Assembly (NCBI RefSeq): GCF_000826065.2
Contig: NZ_LN623543.1
Span: 846,144-910,143 of the forward strand
From: Tessaracoccus massiliensis
Lineage (GTDB): Bacteria > Actinomycetota > Actinomycetes > Propionibacteriales > Propionibacteriaceae
Length of the DNA stretch: 64,000 nt
Reading direction: 5' to 3'
Shown: in pieces, positions 1-8,918 of the stretch
How the letters are laid out: each line of letters opens with the position of its first letter
Numbering within the stretch: position 1 is the stretch's first letter
Made by a program: the position numbers and the translations under genes
The notes under the pieces: model-generated
Seen by the model: the letters and a program-made list of their open reading frames with translations, nothing else
Databases searched by the model: none
What the model was told of the DNA's origin: nothing

Positions 1-870
1 GGTGGTGGGCGGGGAGACGATCAGAGCGCCGATCAGCAGCGTCACCGCCACGCTGAGGATGATGGCCCCGCCGCGGAAGTAGAACGCGCTGGGGCCCGCC
101 AGGAAGGGCAGCACCGCCACAGCGGTGATGATGCCGACGGCGGCGATCAGGCGGTGGTGCTTGAAGAAGAACTGCCGCACTCCTGCGTTGGTCATGGCGA
201 TGGCCAGGAGGGCACCCAGCAGCGGCTCGAAGGCCTTGGTGTCGGTACCCATGTAGGCGCGATCGGGCGCTGCCGGGTCGTAGAGCACCATCAGCAGGGT
301 GGCGGAGATCACGATCAGGACTGCGCACACGACCCCGATGATGGACACCACCCGCTTGCGGGCGCCAAACTTGGCGGCCAGGAAGGCGATGATGCCGATC
401 AGCACGGGCCAGAAGAAGTAGAACTGCTCCTCCACCGCCAGCGACCACATGTGCAGGAGCAGCGACGGCGTGCCGTCGGAGGCGAAGTAACTGTTGGCCC
501 CCATGAACCGCCAGTTGCCCAGGTACAGCACCGTCCAGAGGATGTCCCAACTGGCGGAAGCCTTCCGGAACAGCGGCATGACGAACGTGGCGTAGGCCAG
601 CACCGCCAGCAGCACGAGGGTCGCGGCCGGCAGGAGTCGGCGGAAGCGGCGCTGCCAGAACTTGCCGTACTGCGGCTTGCCGTGGCGCACCGTGTCGCGC
701 AGCAGACCCGCGGTGATCAGGTAGCCCGACAGCACGAAGAATACATCGACGCCCGCGAATCCCAGCCCCATGCCGGGCACGCTGAGGTGGAAGGCGATGA
801 CCAGGCCCACAGCGAAGGTCCGTAGACCGTCCAGGCTGGGCACATAGGCGATGTTCTCGGGCGGCTGCAC
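1..870 (-). CDS. Acyltransferase-3 family membrane protein (3' end outside window)
   Basis: The minus strand from a GTG at 870 reads open to the window edge, giving 290 residues without the C-terminus. An in-frame TAG lies four codons upstream of the GTG, and no other start fits. The protein begins with the family signature SLDGLRTFAV, followed by GVDVFFVLSGYLIT and, near residue 150, WSLAVEEQFYFFWPV. These are typical of OafA/YrhL-type O-acyltransferases, which move acyl groups onto cell-envelope sugars across the membrane. Several hydrophobic segments follow. The gene lies 17 bases downstream of the transglutaminase-like gene and two genes after a glycosyltransferase, so an envelope polysaccharide role is plausible. 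A C-terminal SGNH domain cannot be judged because the end is cut off. Confidence 0.88.
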   Translation of the reverse strand, partial: MQPPENIAYVPSLDGLRTFAVGLVIAFHLSVPGMGLGFAGVDVFFVLSGYLITAGLLRDTVRHGKPQYGKFWQRRFRRLLPAATLVLLAVLAYATFVMPLFRKASASWDILWTVLYLGNWRFMGANSYFASDGTPSLLLHMWSLAVEEQFYFFWPVLIGIIAFLAAKFGARKRVVSIIGVVCAVLIVISATLLMVLYDPAAPDRAYMGTDTKAFEPLLGALLAIAMTNAGVRQFFFKHHRLIAAVGIITAVAVLPFLAGPSAFYFRGGAIILSVAVTLLIGALIVSPPTT

Positions 871-887
871 CCCGGGAGTCTAACGCG

Positions 888-1526
888 TCAGCGCCCGGAT
901 TCCGGGGTCCGACCCCCTCGCGGCCCATACACCCAGGGCGACAGCTCGCGGCCCCGCAACCAGGCGCTCCAGACCTCGGCCACCACCAACGGCGCCATCC
1001 ACAGCGCCACGCCCCATCGCGTGATGCGGCGCATGGGCAGCTCCCGGGTGTACGGCACGAAACCGACGGCACCCACCCGGTTGCTCTCCGCCGAGGCGCA
1101 GGCGTCGAGTTCGTGCCCGTCGATGCTGACCTTGACCCAGGTGTGCCCCTTGAACCACCACGGGTGGGGGAACCCTTGCACTCTCGCCGCGTGCACCAGT
1201 CGCGCCTCGAAGCCCAACCGGCGCAGCAGGAGGAGCAGCATGGTGTTGTACTGGTGGGACCAGCCGCGATGCGACCGCAGTGCCGCCTCTGGTCCCTCCC
1301 ACAGGTGGAGGAGCGAGTGGAACGCGAACGCCCGCGCGACGGCGGCGCTGGCCTCGTCGGCGAGCGCGCGCCCCGTGGCTCCGGTGGCGAGGCACAGTTC
1401 GGCCAATTCTTCGATGGTCTCGGGTTGCGTCACCGCGGGCTTCCGAGGGGCCAGGGCGACCACGGGCAGCAGCGCGGCACCCAACACCAGCCACGGCGCC
1501 CACCCGAGCCTCGCGCGTCTCCTCAT
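888..1526 (-). CDS. Transglutaminase-like membrane protein
   Basis: A 212-residue protein with an N-terminal hydrophobic segment (residues 10-27) and a second one near 172-190. The middle resembles the transglutaminase-like fold: LLRRLGFEARLVHAARVQG, then GHTWVKVSIDGHELDAC, which places the usual His and Asp. At the position where the family carries the catalytic Cys this protein reads GWSHQYNTML, so the nucleophile looks missing. It overlaps the upstream glycosyltransferase by an ATGA and probably shares its transcript. The function is not recognised; a non-catalytic or altered envelope protein is possible. Confidence 0.6.
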   Translation of the reverse strand: MRRRARLGWAPWLVLGAALLPVVALAPRKPAVTQPETIEELAELCLATGATGRALADEASAAVARAFAFHSLLHLWEGPEAALRSHRGWSHQYNTMLLLLLRRLGFEARLVHAARVQGFPHPWWFKGHTWVKVSIDGHELDACASAESNRVGAVGFVPYTRELPMRRITRWGVALWMAPLVVAEVWSAWLRGRELSPWVYGPRGGRTPESGR

Positions 1527-2668
1527 GCCCGCTCCCCCTTCCGGCCTCGCGCGAAGCCCTTCAGCTTCCGGTACGGCACCTCATCGGCCAGCCGCTCGTG
1601 CAGCGCCAGCATCGCGTCGGTCGTGCGTTGCCAAGGGTACAGTTCGGCCCGCCTCCTGGCGGCCTGCCGTTGCTCCGGCCCGAGCCGCGACATCAGCCGC
1701 TCGGCCGCGTCTGCCAGGGACAGCGGGTTCGGATCCCCCTGCTCGCCCGCGGCGGCGTCGACGAGTTCGCTGGCGCCGCCCCTGTTCGACGTGATCACCG
1801 GCGTGCCGCACGCCAGTGCCTCCAACACCGCCAGGCCGAAGGTCTCCGCCGGGCACACCGAGAGCGAGATGTCGTGACCGGCGATCCGTCTGGCCACCTC
1901 CTGCCGCCCGTCCACGAAGCCGTGGAAGAACACGGGCGCATCGCCGGCTATCGCCTGGAGTTCCTCCTTGTCCGGACCGGTGCCGTACAGGTCGAGCCGC
2001 ACCCTGTGGCCGCGCCGGTGCAGTTCGACGACCGTGGCCACCGCCAACTGCGGGCTCTTCTCGTGCGAGAGTCGTCCTACGTAACAGAACTTGACCACCC
2101 CGTCGTCATCCGGCGTGGCGAGGCGGGGGTGGAAGGTCTCCAGGTCCACGCCGAGCGGCACCAACTCCAGGTTGGCCCCGGTGGATTCGAACTCCTCCTG
2201 CGCGAACCGGCTGGTGACCACCACGGCGTCGAACTGTTTCGAGAGCCGCCGGTTGAGGCCGCCGACGACGGCCTCCACGCCGAACTGGGAACGCACATAC
2301 ATGGCCAGCATGTCCGAGAGCCGCTCGTGGCTGAACAGCACTGATCCGACGCTGCGCTTGGCCGCCCATCTGCCCGCCGGGGAGAGCGTCCACTTGTCGG
2401 AGACCTCGATGGAGGTGGGCCGGAACCGGTCGAGCACGTCCAGTGCACGCCACGGCTGGAAGATCATCCGGTACTGCTCGGTCAGCTTGGGGGCCTTCAC
2501 CTGGACGATGATGCCCGCCTCCGTCTCCAGCACCTGGTCGCGTTCCCCTGGGCCGACGAAGATGCGGGTGTGACCCGCGTCGACATACCCCTTGCCCAGC
2601 GTCTCGATGACCACCTTCATCCCACCCGAGGTGGGCCCGACGAAGTTGGCCAGTTGGGCGATGCGCAT
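1523..2668 (-). CDS. GT4-family glycosyltransferase
   Basis: A 381-residue GT-B glycosyltransferase. The N-terminal half starts MRIAQLANFVGPTSGGMKVV, with the Gly-rich acceptor-side loop. The C-terminal half carries FCYVGRLSHEKSPQLA and, at 272-288, CPAETFGLAVLEALACG, the E-x7-E nucleotide-sugar binding motif (E275, E283). It probably transfers a sugar from a nucleotide donor to a cell-envelope lipid or polysaccharide at the cytoplasmic membrane; the donor cannot be read from sequence. Downstream genes overlap (ATGA) or follow closely, forming a small envelope cluster. It starts 42 bases after the ABC ATPase gene ends and may be read through from that operon. Confidence 0.88.
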   Translation of the reverse strand: MRIAQLANFVGPTSGGMKVVIETLGKGYVDAGHTRIFVGPGERDQVLETEAGIIVQVKAPKLTEQYRMIFQPWRALDVLDRFRPTSIEVSDKWTLSPAGRWAAKRSVGSVLFSHERLSDMLAMYVRSQFGVEAVVGGLNRRLSKQFDAVVVTSRFAQEEFESTGANLELVPLGVDLETFHPRLATPDDDGVVKFCYVGRLSHEKSPQLAVATVVELHRRGHRVRLDLYGTGPDKEELQAIAGDAPVFFHGFVDGRQEVARRIAGHDISLSVCPAETFGLAVLEALACGTPVITSNRGGASELVDAAAGEQGDPNPLSLADAAERLMSRLGPEQRQAARRRAELYPWQRTTDAMLALHERLADEVPYRKLKGFARGRKGERA

Positions 2669-2710
2669 GCGTCCACCGTAGTGGGTGCGCCTCGCCCCCG
2701 CCTGTCGGGC

Positions 2711-3502
2711 TCAGTCGAGCAGCGTGCGGTCCGCCAGTTGGGCGCCCTTGATCTTGGCGAACTCCTGCGTGAGTTGCTCCGCGGTGATGGTCTTCTTCGC
2801 CTCGTCGTCGACCTCGAGCACGATGCGTCCCTCGTGCATCATGATCAGCCGGTTGCCCAGTTCGATGGCCTGGTGCATGTTGTGCGTGACCATCAGGGTG
2901 GTGAGCTTCTGCCGTTGCACCACCTCGCCCGTGAGCCGGGTGATCAGTTCCGCGCGGGTGGGGTCAAGCGCCGCGGTGTGCTCGTCGAGCAGCAGGATGG
3001 CGGGCTGCGCGTAGGTGGCCATCAGCAGGCTCAGCGCCTGCCGCTGGCCGCCCGAGAGCATCCCGACGCGCATGTCCAGCCGGTCCTCCAGGCCGAGCTC
3101 GAGCGTGGCGAGCGCCTCCCGGTAGACCTCGCGTTTCGCGTTGGTCACCGCCATGCCCAGGCCGCGGGTCCTGCCGCGTTCGAAGGCGATGGCCAGGTTC
3201 TCCTCGATCGTCAGGTGCGGGGAGGTGCCGGCCATGGGGTCCTGGAACACGCGCGCAACCCAGGCGGCGCGCTTGTACTCGGGGGTGCGGCTGACGTCGC
3301 GGCCGTTGATGGTCACAGCGCCGCCGTCGAGCGGGTAGCGGCCCGAGATGACGTTGAGCATGGTGGACTTGCCGGCGCCGTTGGAGCCGATCACGGTGAC
3401 GAAGTCACCCTCGCGCAGCGTGAGGTCGATGGCGTCGAGCGCCACCCGCTCGTTGACGGTGCCGGGGAAGAACCGTTTGGTGACGGAGTTGAGTTCAAGC
3501 AT
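2711..3502 (-). CDS. ABC transporter ATP-binding protein of a PF04392-type importer
   Basis: A 263-residue ABC ATPase beginning MLELNSVTKRFFPGTV. It has Walker A GSNGAGKST, signature LSGGQRQALSL, Walker B ILLLDEHTAALD and the H-loop MVTHNMHQAIELG. The subgroup resembles COG1101 ATPases, which pair with COG4120 permeases and COG2984 receptors; some members (TrpXYZ type) import aromatic amino acids. The start overlaps the permease stop in a TGATG. It should energise the importer formed with the permease and the two lipoproteins upstream. The substrate is not known. Confidence 0.92.
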   Translation of the reverse strand: MLELNSVTKRFFPGTVNERVALDAIDLTLREGDFVTVIGSNGAGKSTMLNVISGRYPLDGGAVTINGRDVSRTPEYKRAAWVARVFQDPMAGTSPHLTIEENLAIAFERGRTRGLGMAVTNAKREVYREALATLELGLEDRLDMRVGMLSGGQRQALSLLMATYAQPAILLLDEHTAALDPTRAELITRLTGEVVQRQKLTTLMVTHNMHQAIELGNRLIMMHEGRIVLEVDDEAKKTITAEQLTQEFAKIKGAQLADRTLLD

Positions 3503-4404
3503 CAGACGACCCCTGCCTCTGCGGCCTGGCGGCGACGGCGCTGCCGACGTAGATTCTTGAGCGGTCCCCACTGCGGCAGCACCAGGGCCAGCACGACGAG
3601 CACGGCCGAGATGAGCTTCATGTCGTTGGGGCTGAAGCCGTTGTTGAGTGCCAGTTGGATCACCGCGCGGTAGATCACCGAGCCGAGTGCCGCGGCCAGG
3701 ACGGCCTGCCACACTGCGGTCATGCCGAAGATCGCCTGGCCGACGATCACCGAGGCCAGGCCCGCCACGATCAGGCCGATACCCATCGAGATGTCCGCGA
3801 AACCCTGGAACTGCGCCACCAGCGCGCCGCAGAGAGCCACCATTCCGTTGGAGATCATGAGGCCCACGATCTTGGTGGTGCCGGTGTTGATGCCCTGCGA
3901 GCGGGCCATCAACTCGTTGTCGCCGGTCGCCCGCAGCGCCACGCCGTAGCTGGTGCCGAGGAACCAGTAGACGATCAGGCAGGCGATGGCGACCACGACG
4001 GTGAAGGCGGCCACCGAGTACCAGGTGCCGGTGAGGCCCTCACTCCTGGCCCAGCTGAACAGGGTGTCGGTGCGCAGCAGCGGCACGTTGGCCTTGTTGC
4101 CCATGATGCGCAGGTTGATGGAGTACAGCGCGATCTGGGTGAGGATGCCCGCAAGCAGGGGGTTGATGTTGCCCCACACGTGGAGCAGGCCGGTGATGGC
4201 GCCGGCGAGCATGCCGGCCACCATCCCCGCGATCATCGCGAGCCAGATCGGCACCCCGTTCACGAGCAGGATGGCCGTGGTGGCGGCCCCCGTCGTGAAC
4301 GAGCCGTCCACCGTCAGGTCCGGGAAGTCCAGGACCCGGTAGGTGAGATACACGCCCAACGCCATGATGGCGTAGAGCAGACCGATCTCGAGCGCAATGA
4401 TCAT
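3502..4404 (-). CDS. ABC transporter permease (COG4120-like)
   Basis: A 300-residue membrane protein with about eight to ten hydrophobic segments, starting MIIALEIGLLYAIMALGVYL. It resembles LivH/RbsC-like permeases of the COG4120 group; the GVALRATGDNELMARSQGIN region is a typical cytoplasmic loop contacting the ATPase. It lies 8 bases after the receptor gene ending at 4413 and overlaps the ATPase gene by one base (TGATG). With both it forms a complete importer. The ligand is unknown; aromatic amino acids are a possibility from characterised relatives. Confidence 0.9.
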   Translation of the reverse strand: MIIALEIGLLYAIMALGVYLTYRVLDFPDLTVDGSFTTGAATTAILLVNGVPIWLAMIAGMVAGMLAGAITGLLHVWGNINPLLAGILTQIALYSINLRIMGNKANVPLLRTDTLFSWARSEGLTGTWYSVAAFTVVVAIACLIVYWFLGTSYGVALRATGDNELMARSQGINTGTTKIVGLMISNGMVALCGALVAQFQGFADISMGIGLIVAGLASVIVGQAIFGMTAVWQAVLAAALGSVIYRAVIQLALNNGFSPNDMKLISAVLVVLALVLPQWGPLKNLRRQRRRRQAAEAGVV

Positions 4405-4412
4405 CTAGATCC

Positions 4413-5378
4413 TCAGAACTCCTTGGTGGCGCGGTCGATGACAGCCTGCGGCAGCTCAATGCCCTGCGCCGTGGCCGCGGCCTCGTTGACGAACAGGTCG
4501 AACTCCTTCTGCGTCTCCACAGGGATCTCGGAGGCCGGGGTGCCGTCGAGCATCTTCAGCAGCACCGCCGCGGCGTCCCTGCCCTGCTGGGTGTAGTTGA
4601 CCGACAGGCCCGCGGAGGCGCCGCGCTCCATGGTCGACTCGTCGGAGGCGAAGACGGGCACCGACTTCTGCTCGGCCACCTGCACCAACGACTCGGCGGC
4701 CGAGACCACCGTGTTGTCCGTCGGCAGCAGGTAGGCGTCCACGTCGAGGGATTCGGCGGCCTGCTGCACCTCGGAGGAGTTGGTGACGGTGGCGGTCACG
4801 ATCTCGATGCCACGGGATTCTGCGGCCTTCTCGGCCTCGGTCACCTGCACCTCGGAGTTCACCTCGCCGGAGGAGTAGACGATGCCGACGGTGGCCACGT
4901 CCGGCGCGACCTCCTTGATGAGGTCGAGCTGCGCCTCCATGGGGTTCATGTCGGAGACCCCGGTCACGTTGCCATCGGGCGCGTCCCAGGACTGCGTGAG
5001 GCCGGCTGCGACGGGGTCGGTCACCGCCCCGAACACGATGGGCCGGTCGGTGATGGCGTTGGCCAGCGCCTGCGCAGTGGGGGTCGCGATGGCGAGGAAG
5101 CCGTCGTAATCGGAACTGGCGAAGGTGTTGGCGATGTTGGTGATGGTCGACTGGTCCCCCTGAGCGTTCTGGAAGTCGATCTCGAGCTGCTCGCCTTCCG
5201 CGTAGCCGGCCTCGGCCATGGCCTCCTTGAAGCCGTCGGCCACGGCGTCGAGCGCCGGGTGGGACACGATGGTGGCGATGCCGATCTTGTGGGACCCGTC
5301 ACCCTCGGCGGCGTCGCCGCCGCAGGCGGTCAGGGTGAGCGCGACGACGGCGCCGAGCGCAACCAGCTTGCGTAACAT
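4413..5378 (-). CDS. ABC transporter substrate-binding lipoprotein (PF04392 family), copy 1
   Basis: A 321-residue lipoprotein. The signal peptide is MLRKLVALGAVVALTLTAC, with C19 as the lipidation site. The mature part is a PF04392-type binding protein with SHPALDAVADGFKEAM near the N-terminus and the family block PIVFGAVTDPVAAGL in the middle. It should bind the substrate outside the membrane and deliver it to the permease 8 bases downstream. It is a clear paralogue of the gene just upstream, including the shared stretch TSEVQQAAESLDVDAY in near-identical form, so the pair arose by tandem duplication. Confidence 0.92.
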   Translation of the reverse strand: MLRKLVALGAVVALTLTACGGDAAEGDGSHKIGIATIVSHPALDAVADGFKEAMAEAGYAEGEQLEIDFQNAQGDQSTITNIANTFASSDYDGFLAIATPTAQALANAITDRPIVFGAVTDPVAAGLTQSWDAPDGNVTGVSDMNPMEAQLDLIKEVAPDVATVGIVYSSGEVNSEVQVTEAEKAAESRGIEIVTATVTNSSEVQQAAESLDVDAYLLPTDNTVVSAAESLVQVAEQKSVPVFASDESTMERGASAGLSVNYTQQGRDAAAVLLKMLDGTPASEIPVETQKEFDLFVNEAAATAQGIELPQAVIDRATKEF

Positions 5379-5454
5379 GTTTCTCCTTGCGCGAAGGGGT
5401 AGGTTCGGCTAAGCCTAGAGTTTCCGCGGCCCCTCCAGTGCCGCCGTCCACCAG

Positions 5455-6420
5455 TCAGTACGTGGTGGCTGCGCGATCGACGATCTCCTCAGGAATGGTC
5501 ACACCCATCCGCTCCGCGGCGGCCGGGTTGATCACGGTCTCCAGCGACTCCTGCAGCTGCACCGGCGTCTCAGACGCCTCGGCGCCTTCGAGGATGCTGA
5601 CGATCATCGTGGCCGTCTGCAGCCCCTGCGCCTTGTAGTCGGTCGACATCGCGGCCGCGGCGCCCCGCTCCACCGAATCCGGATCTGAGCTGACCAGCAG
5701 CGCCTGCTTCTGCTCGGCCACCTGGATCATGGATTCCATGGCTGCCACGACCGTGTTGTCCACGAGGGTGAAGTACGCGTCCACGTCCAGCGACTCGGCC
5801 GCCTGCTGCACCTCGGAGGTGTTCATGATGGTGGCCGTCTTGACCTCGACGCCCAGTTCCTTGCCCGCCTCGATCGCCTTCTCAGCCTGCACCTGCGCGT
5901 TGACCTCGGAGGCCGAGTACACGATGCCCACTGATTCGACGGACGGGTCGATCTCCAGGATGAGCTTCAACTGCTCGTCGGTGGGGAGTTGGTCACTGGT
6001 GCCGGTGACGTTGCCGCCCGGCATCTCCATCGAATCGACCAGGCCGGCGGCGACGGGATCGGTCACCGACGCAAACACGATGGGCTTGTCCTGCACCACC
6101 TGGGCCATGGCCTGCGCCGGCGGTGTGGCGATCGCCACGAAAAGATCGTGATCCGAGCCCGCGTAGGTGTTGGCGATGTTGGTGAGCGTGGCCTGATCAC
6201 CGGCGGGGTTCTGGAACTCCAGGGTGAGGTTGTCCCCCTCGACGTAGCCGGCCTCCGCCAGGCCCTCCTTCACACCCTCCCAGATGAGATCCAGGGAAGG
6301 GTGGGACACGATGGTCACGCCGCCGATCGACACGTTGTCGGGGGCGGCCTCCTCGCCACCACCGCAGCCGGCGAGCAGCAGCGAGGCCGCGGCGGCCCCG
6401 GCCAGTAGACGTCGAAGCAT
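5455..6420 (-). CDS. ABC transporter substrate-binding lipoprotein (PF04392 family), copy 2
   Basis: A 321-residue lipoprotein beginning MLRRLLAGAAAASLLLAGC, with C19 as the lipidation site. The ATG at 6420 was chosen over an upstream in-frame ATG because it is preceded by GAGGAGAG at good spacing and gives a proper signal peptide. The mature part matches the neighbouring receptor, with SHPSLDLIWEGVKEGL and PIVFASVTDPVAAGL. It is first in the importer operon (two receptors, permease, ATPase). Two receptors with one permease suggest a widened or divided ligand range. Confidence 0.9.
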   Translation of the reverse strand: MLRRLLAGAAAASLLLAGCGGGEEAAPDNVSIGGVTIVSHPSLDLIWEGVKEGLAEAGYVEGDNLTLEFQNPAGDQATLTNIANTYAGSDHDLFVAIATPPAQAMAQVVQDKPIVFASVTDPVAAGLVDSMEMPGGNVTGTSDQLPTDEQLKLILEIDPSVESVGIVYSASEVNAQVQAEKAIEAGKELGVEVKTATIMNTSEVQQAAESLDVDAYFTLVDNTVVAAMESMIQVAEQKQALLVSSDPDSVERGAAAAMSTDYKAQGLQTATMIVSILEGAEASETPVQLQESLETVINPAAAERMGVTIPEEIVDRAATTY

Positions 6421-6473
6421 GGTTGTCTCTCCTCTGTGTCGCCAGCAGAACTGGCGGAACTTAAGCGGTAACA

Positions 6474-6508
6474 AGAAAGAGGCCCCCTCAACGGGGGCCT
6501 CTTCCTCA
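6474..6508 (-). terminator. Intrinsic terminator after rplQ
   Basis: A perfect 11-bp stem (6477-6487 with 6493-6503) has a 5-base loop. On the minus strand it is followed by a T-rich TTTCTTGTT run. It sits just after the rplQ stop and should end the alpha-operon transcript before the ABC importer genes. Confidence 0.88.
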
Positions 6509-6513
6509 GTGGA

Positions 6514-7101
6514 TCACTTGGTCTGGTCGGTCTCCGCGGGAGCGACCGGCTCGTCAGCGGCTGCCTCCTCGGCGGCCGCGGTGGCCTCCTCGGCAGCGGC
6601 CTCTTCAGCCGGGATCTCCTCGACCGGAGCCTCGTCGACGACGGTCTCCTCCTCGACGACGGCCTCGTCAGCCTTCTCCTCGGCCTTGGCCGGCTTGGCC
6701 TCCGCCTTGGGCTCGGCCTTCTTCGACTTCGGCTTCGGGGAGACAGCCTCGGTCACCAGTTCGATCACGGCCATGGGGGCGTTGTCGCCCTTGCGGGGGC
6801 CGATCTTCGTGATGCGCGTGTAGCCACCGTCGCGACCCTCGAACGTGGGGGCGATCTCGGTGAACAGGCGGCCGACGACCTCGACGTCGGTGATCGACTG
6901 CAGGACCTGGCGACGGTTGTGCAGGTCGCCGCGCTTGGCCTTGCTGATCAGGCGCTCGGCCAGCGGCTGCAGGCGACGGGCGCGGGTCTCGGTCGTGGTG
7001 ATGCGGCCGTGCTCGAAGAGCTGCGTGGCCAGGTTGCGCAGGATGTGGCGCTGGTGCGTGGGGCTACCGCCCAGACGGTTACCCTTGGTGGGCTTAGGCA
7101 T
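6514..7101 (-). CDS. rplQ: 50S ribosomal protein L17 with acidic tail
   Basis: A 195-residue L17. Residues 1-118 are the usual L17 fold ([20 protein letters not shown] at the start, ending [11 protein letters not shown]). The remaining ~77 residues are an Ala/Glu/Lys low-complexity tail, first Lys-rich and then strongly acidic. Such tails occur in actinobacterial L17 and are probably disordered. It is the last gene of the alpha operon, 34 bases after rpoA, and is followed by a strong terminator. Confidence 0.97.
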   Translation of the reverse strand: MPKPTKGNRLGGSPTHQRHILRNLATQLFEHGRITTTETRARRLQPLAERLISKAKRGDLHNRRQVLQSITDVEVVGRLFTEIAPTFEGRDGGYTRITKIGPRKGDNAPMAVIELVTEAVSPKPKSKKAEPKAEAKPAKAEEKADEAVVEEETVVDEAPVEEIPAEEAAAEEATAAAEEAAADEPVAPAETDQTK

Positions 7102-7135
7102 TGGTCATTTCTCCAGTGTGAGTAGCGGTGGGCGG

Positions 7136-8158
7136 TCAGTACTGCTCGGTCTCGGCGAAGTCAGCGTCTTCGTCGTTGTCCTCGTCGTAACGCTCGATGG
7201 CCTGCATCGGGTCGAAGCCCGGGTGCGAGTCGCGCAGCGACAGGCCGAGGGTGGCGAGGGTGTCCTTGACTTCGTCGATGGACTTGCTGCCGAAATTGCG
7301 GATGTCGAGGAGGTCCTCTTCGCTGCGGGCCACGAGCTCACCCACGGTGTGGATGCCCTCGCGCTTGAGGCAGTTGTAGGAACGCACCGACAGTTCGAGA
7401 TCCTCGACGGGCAGGTTCAGCGACTCGGCGATCTGCTCGTCGACGGGCGACGGGCCGATCTCGATGCCCTCAGCCTCGGCGTTGAGCTCGCGGGCCAGGC
7501 CGAAGAGCTCGACCAGCGTGGTGCCGGCGGAGGCGACGGCGTCACGCGGCGTCATCGACGGCTTGGTCTCGACGTCGACGATCAGGCGGTCGAAGTCGGT
7601 GCGCTGGGCGACACGGGTGGCCTCAACCTTGTAGGTGACCTTCAGCACCGGCGAGTAGATCGAATCCACCGGGATGCGACCGATCTCGGCATCGGGATCC
7701 TTGTTCAGCGCGGCGCTGACGTAGCCGCGGCCGCGCTCCACGACGAGCTCCATCTCGAGCTTGCCGTTGTCGTTGAGCGTGGCGATGTGGAGCTCCGGGT
7801 TGTGGATCTCCACACCGGCAGGCGGCTGGATGTCGCCCGCGGTGACGGAGCCGGCACCGGCCTTACGCAGGTACATGACGACGGGCTCGTCCTCCTCAGA
7901 GGAGAGCACGAGGCCCTTGAGGTTGAGGATGATCTCGGTGACGTCCTCGACGACGCCCTCCACGGTGGAGAACTCGTGCTGGTTACCCTCGATCTTGATG
8001 CTGGTGACCGAGGCGCCCGGAATGGACGACAGCAGGGTGCGACGCAGCGAGTTGCCGAGCGTGTAGCCGAAGCCGGGCTCGAGCGGCTCGATGACGAACC
8101 GTGAACGGTGGTCCGAGACGACCTCTTCCGAGAGGACCGGACGCTGTGCGATGAGCAT
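7136..8158 (-). CDS. rpoA: RNA polymerase alpha subunit
   Basis: A 340-residue alpha subunit. The N-terminal assembly domain contains the family block [20 protein letters not shown] (about residues 21-40). The C-terminal domain carries [20 protein letters not shown], the helix-hairpin-helix region that contacts UP elements and activators, and the protein ends in an acidic tail. It dimerises to start assembly of the polymerase core. It lies in the alpha operon between rpsD and rplQ, preceded by a 122-base gap holding a strong hairpin. Confidence 0.98.
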   Translation of the reverse strand: MLIAQRPVLSEEVVSDHRSRFVIEPLEPGFGYTLGNSLRRTLLSSIPGASVTSIKIEGNQHEFSTVEGVVEDVTEIILNLKGLVLSSEEDEPVVMYLRKAGAGSVTAGDIQPPAGVEIHNPELHIATLNDNGKLEMELVVERGRGYVSAALNKDPDAEIGRIPVDSIYSPVLKVTYKVEATRVAQRTDFDRLIVDVETKPSMTPRDAVASAGTTLVELFGLARELNAEAEGIEIGPSPVDEQIAESLNLPVEDLELSVRSYNCLKREGIHTVGELVARSEEDLLDIRNFGSKSIDEVKDTLATLGLSLRDSHPGFDPMQAIERYDEDNDEDADFAETEQY

Positions 8159-8228
8159 GTGCTTTCCTTCCCGCGCCGACCGCTATATGAGGGCGCGATA
8201 AGTGCTGGGACCCGACCGTCGGGCCCAG

Positions 8229-8255
8229 CGCCCCGCCAGGAACCCTGGCGGGGCG
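8229..8255 (-). promoter_or_regulatory. Strong hairpin between rpsD and rpoA
   Basis: Bases 8229-8240 and 8244-8255 are perfect 12-bp complements with a 3-base loop. No T-run follows on the minus strand, so it is not a typical terminator. It may attenuate, process or stabilise the transcript between rpsD and rpoA. Confidence 0.5.
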
Positions 8256-8280
8256 AGGGTGGGGCCGAAGCCCCGACGGA

Positions 8281-8886
8281 TCACTTCGAGTAGAGCTCGA
8301 CGATCATCTGCTCCTGGACGTCGATCACGATCTGCTCGCGGACGGGGAGCTGGTGCACGAGGATGCGCATCCGGTTGGGACGGGCCTCGAGCCATGCGGG
8401 CACCGTGCGCTCGCCGTGGGTCTCACGGGCGATGACGAACGGGGTCATGTTCAGCGACTTCTCAGCCACGTCGATGATGTCCTTGGCGCGGACGCGGTAG
8501 GACGGGATGTTGACGCGCTGGCCGTTGACGAGGAAGTGGCCGTGCACGACGAGCTGACGGGCCTGGCGACGCGTGCTGGCGAAACCAGCGCGGTACACGA
8601 CGTTGTCGAGACGCGACTCGAGCAGTTGCAGCAGACGGTCACCGGTCTTGCCGGGGTGACGGTCAGCCTCTTCGTAGTAGCGGCGGAACTGCTTCTCAAG
8701 CACGCCGTAGGCGTAACGCGCCTTCTGCTTCTCACGCAGCTGCAGCGAGTACTCGGAATCCTTCGTACGACCGCGGCCGTGCTGACCCGGAGGGTACGGG
8801 CGACGCTCGAAGGCCTTGTCGTTGCCGACGAGGTCCGTCCCGAGGCGACGGGACTTCTTGGTGATGGGGCCTGTGTAACGAGCCAT
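8281..8886 (-). CDS. rpsD: 30S ribosomal protein S4
   Basis: A 201-residue S4, starting MARYTGPITKKSRRLG. The S4 RNA-binding domain lies near residues 90-155 (LDNVVYRAGFASTRRQARQL then HGHFLVNGQRVNIPSYRV). S4 nucleates 30S assembly on 16S rRNA and in many bacteria represses its own operon. There is no zinc-finger Cys set in the N-terminal part, so this is the zinc-free form. It lies between rpsK and rpoA. Confidence 0.98.
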   Translation of the reverse strand: MARYTGPITKKSRRLGTDLVGNDKAFERRPYPPGQHGRGRTKDSEYSLQLREKQKARYAYGVLEKQFRRYYEEADRHPGKTGDRLLQLLESRLDNVVYRAGFASTRRQARQLVVHGHFLVNGQRVNIPSYRVRAKDIIDVAEKSLNMTPFVIARETHGERTVPAWLEARPNRMRILVHQLPVREQIVIDVQEQMIVELYSK

Positions 8887-8918
8887 GATGTGTTAGTCCT
8901 TTTCTCTCTCGGGCCGGA

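Noticed and set aside
154-825. Long plus-strand open frame of Gly/Gln/His-rich residues
   Set aside because: It is the reverse-strand shadow of the acyltransferase-3 gene; composition is non-protein-like and no family motif is present.
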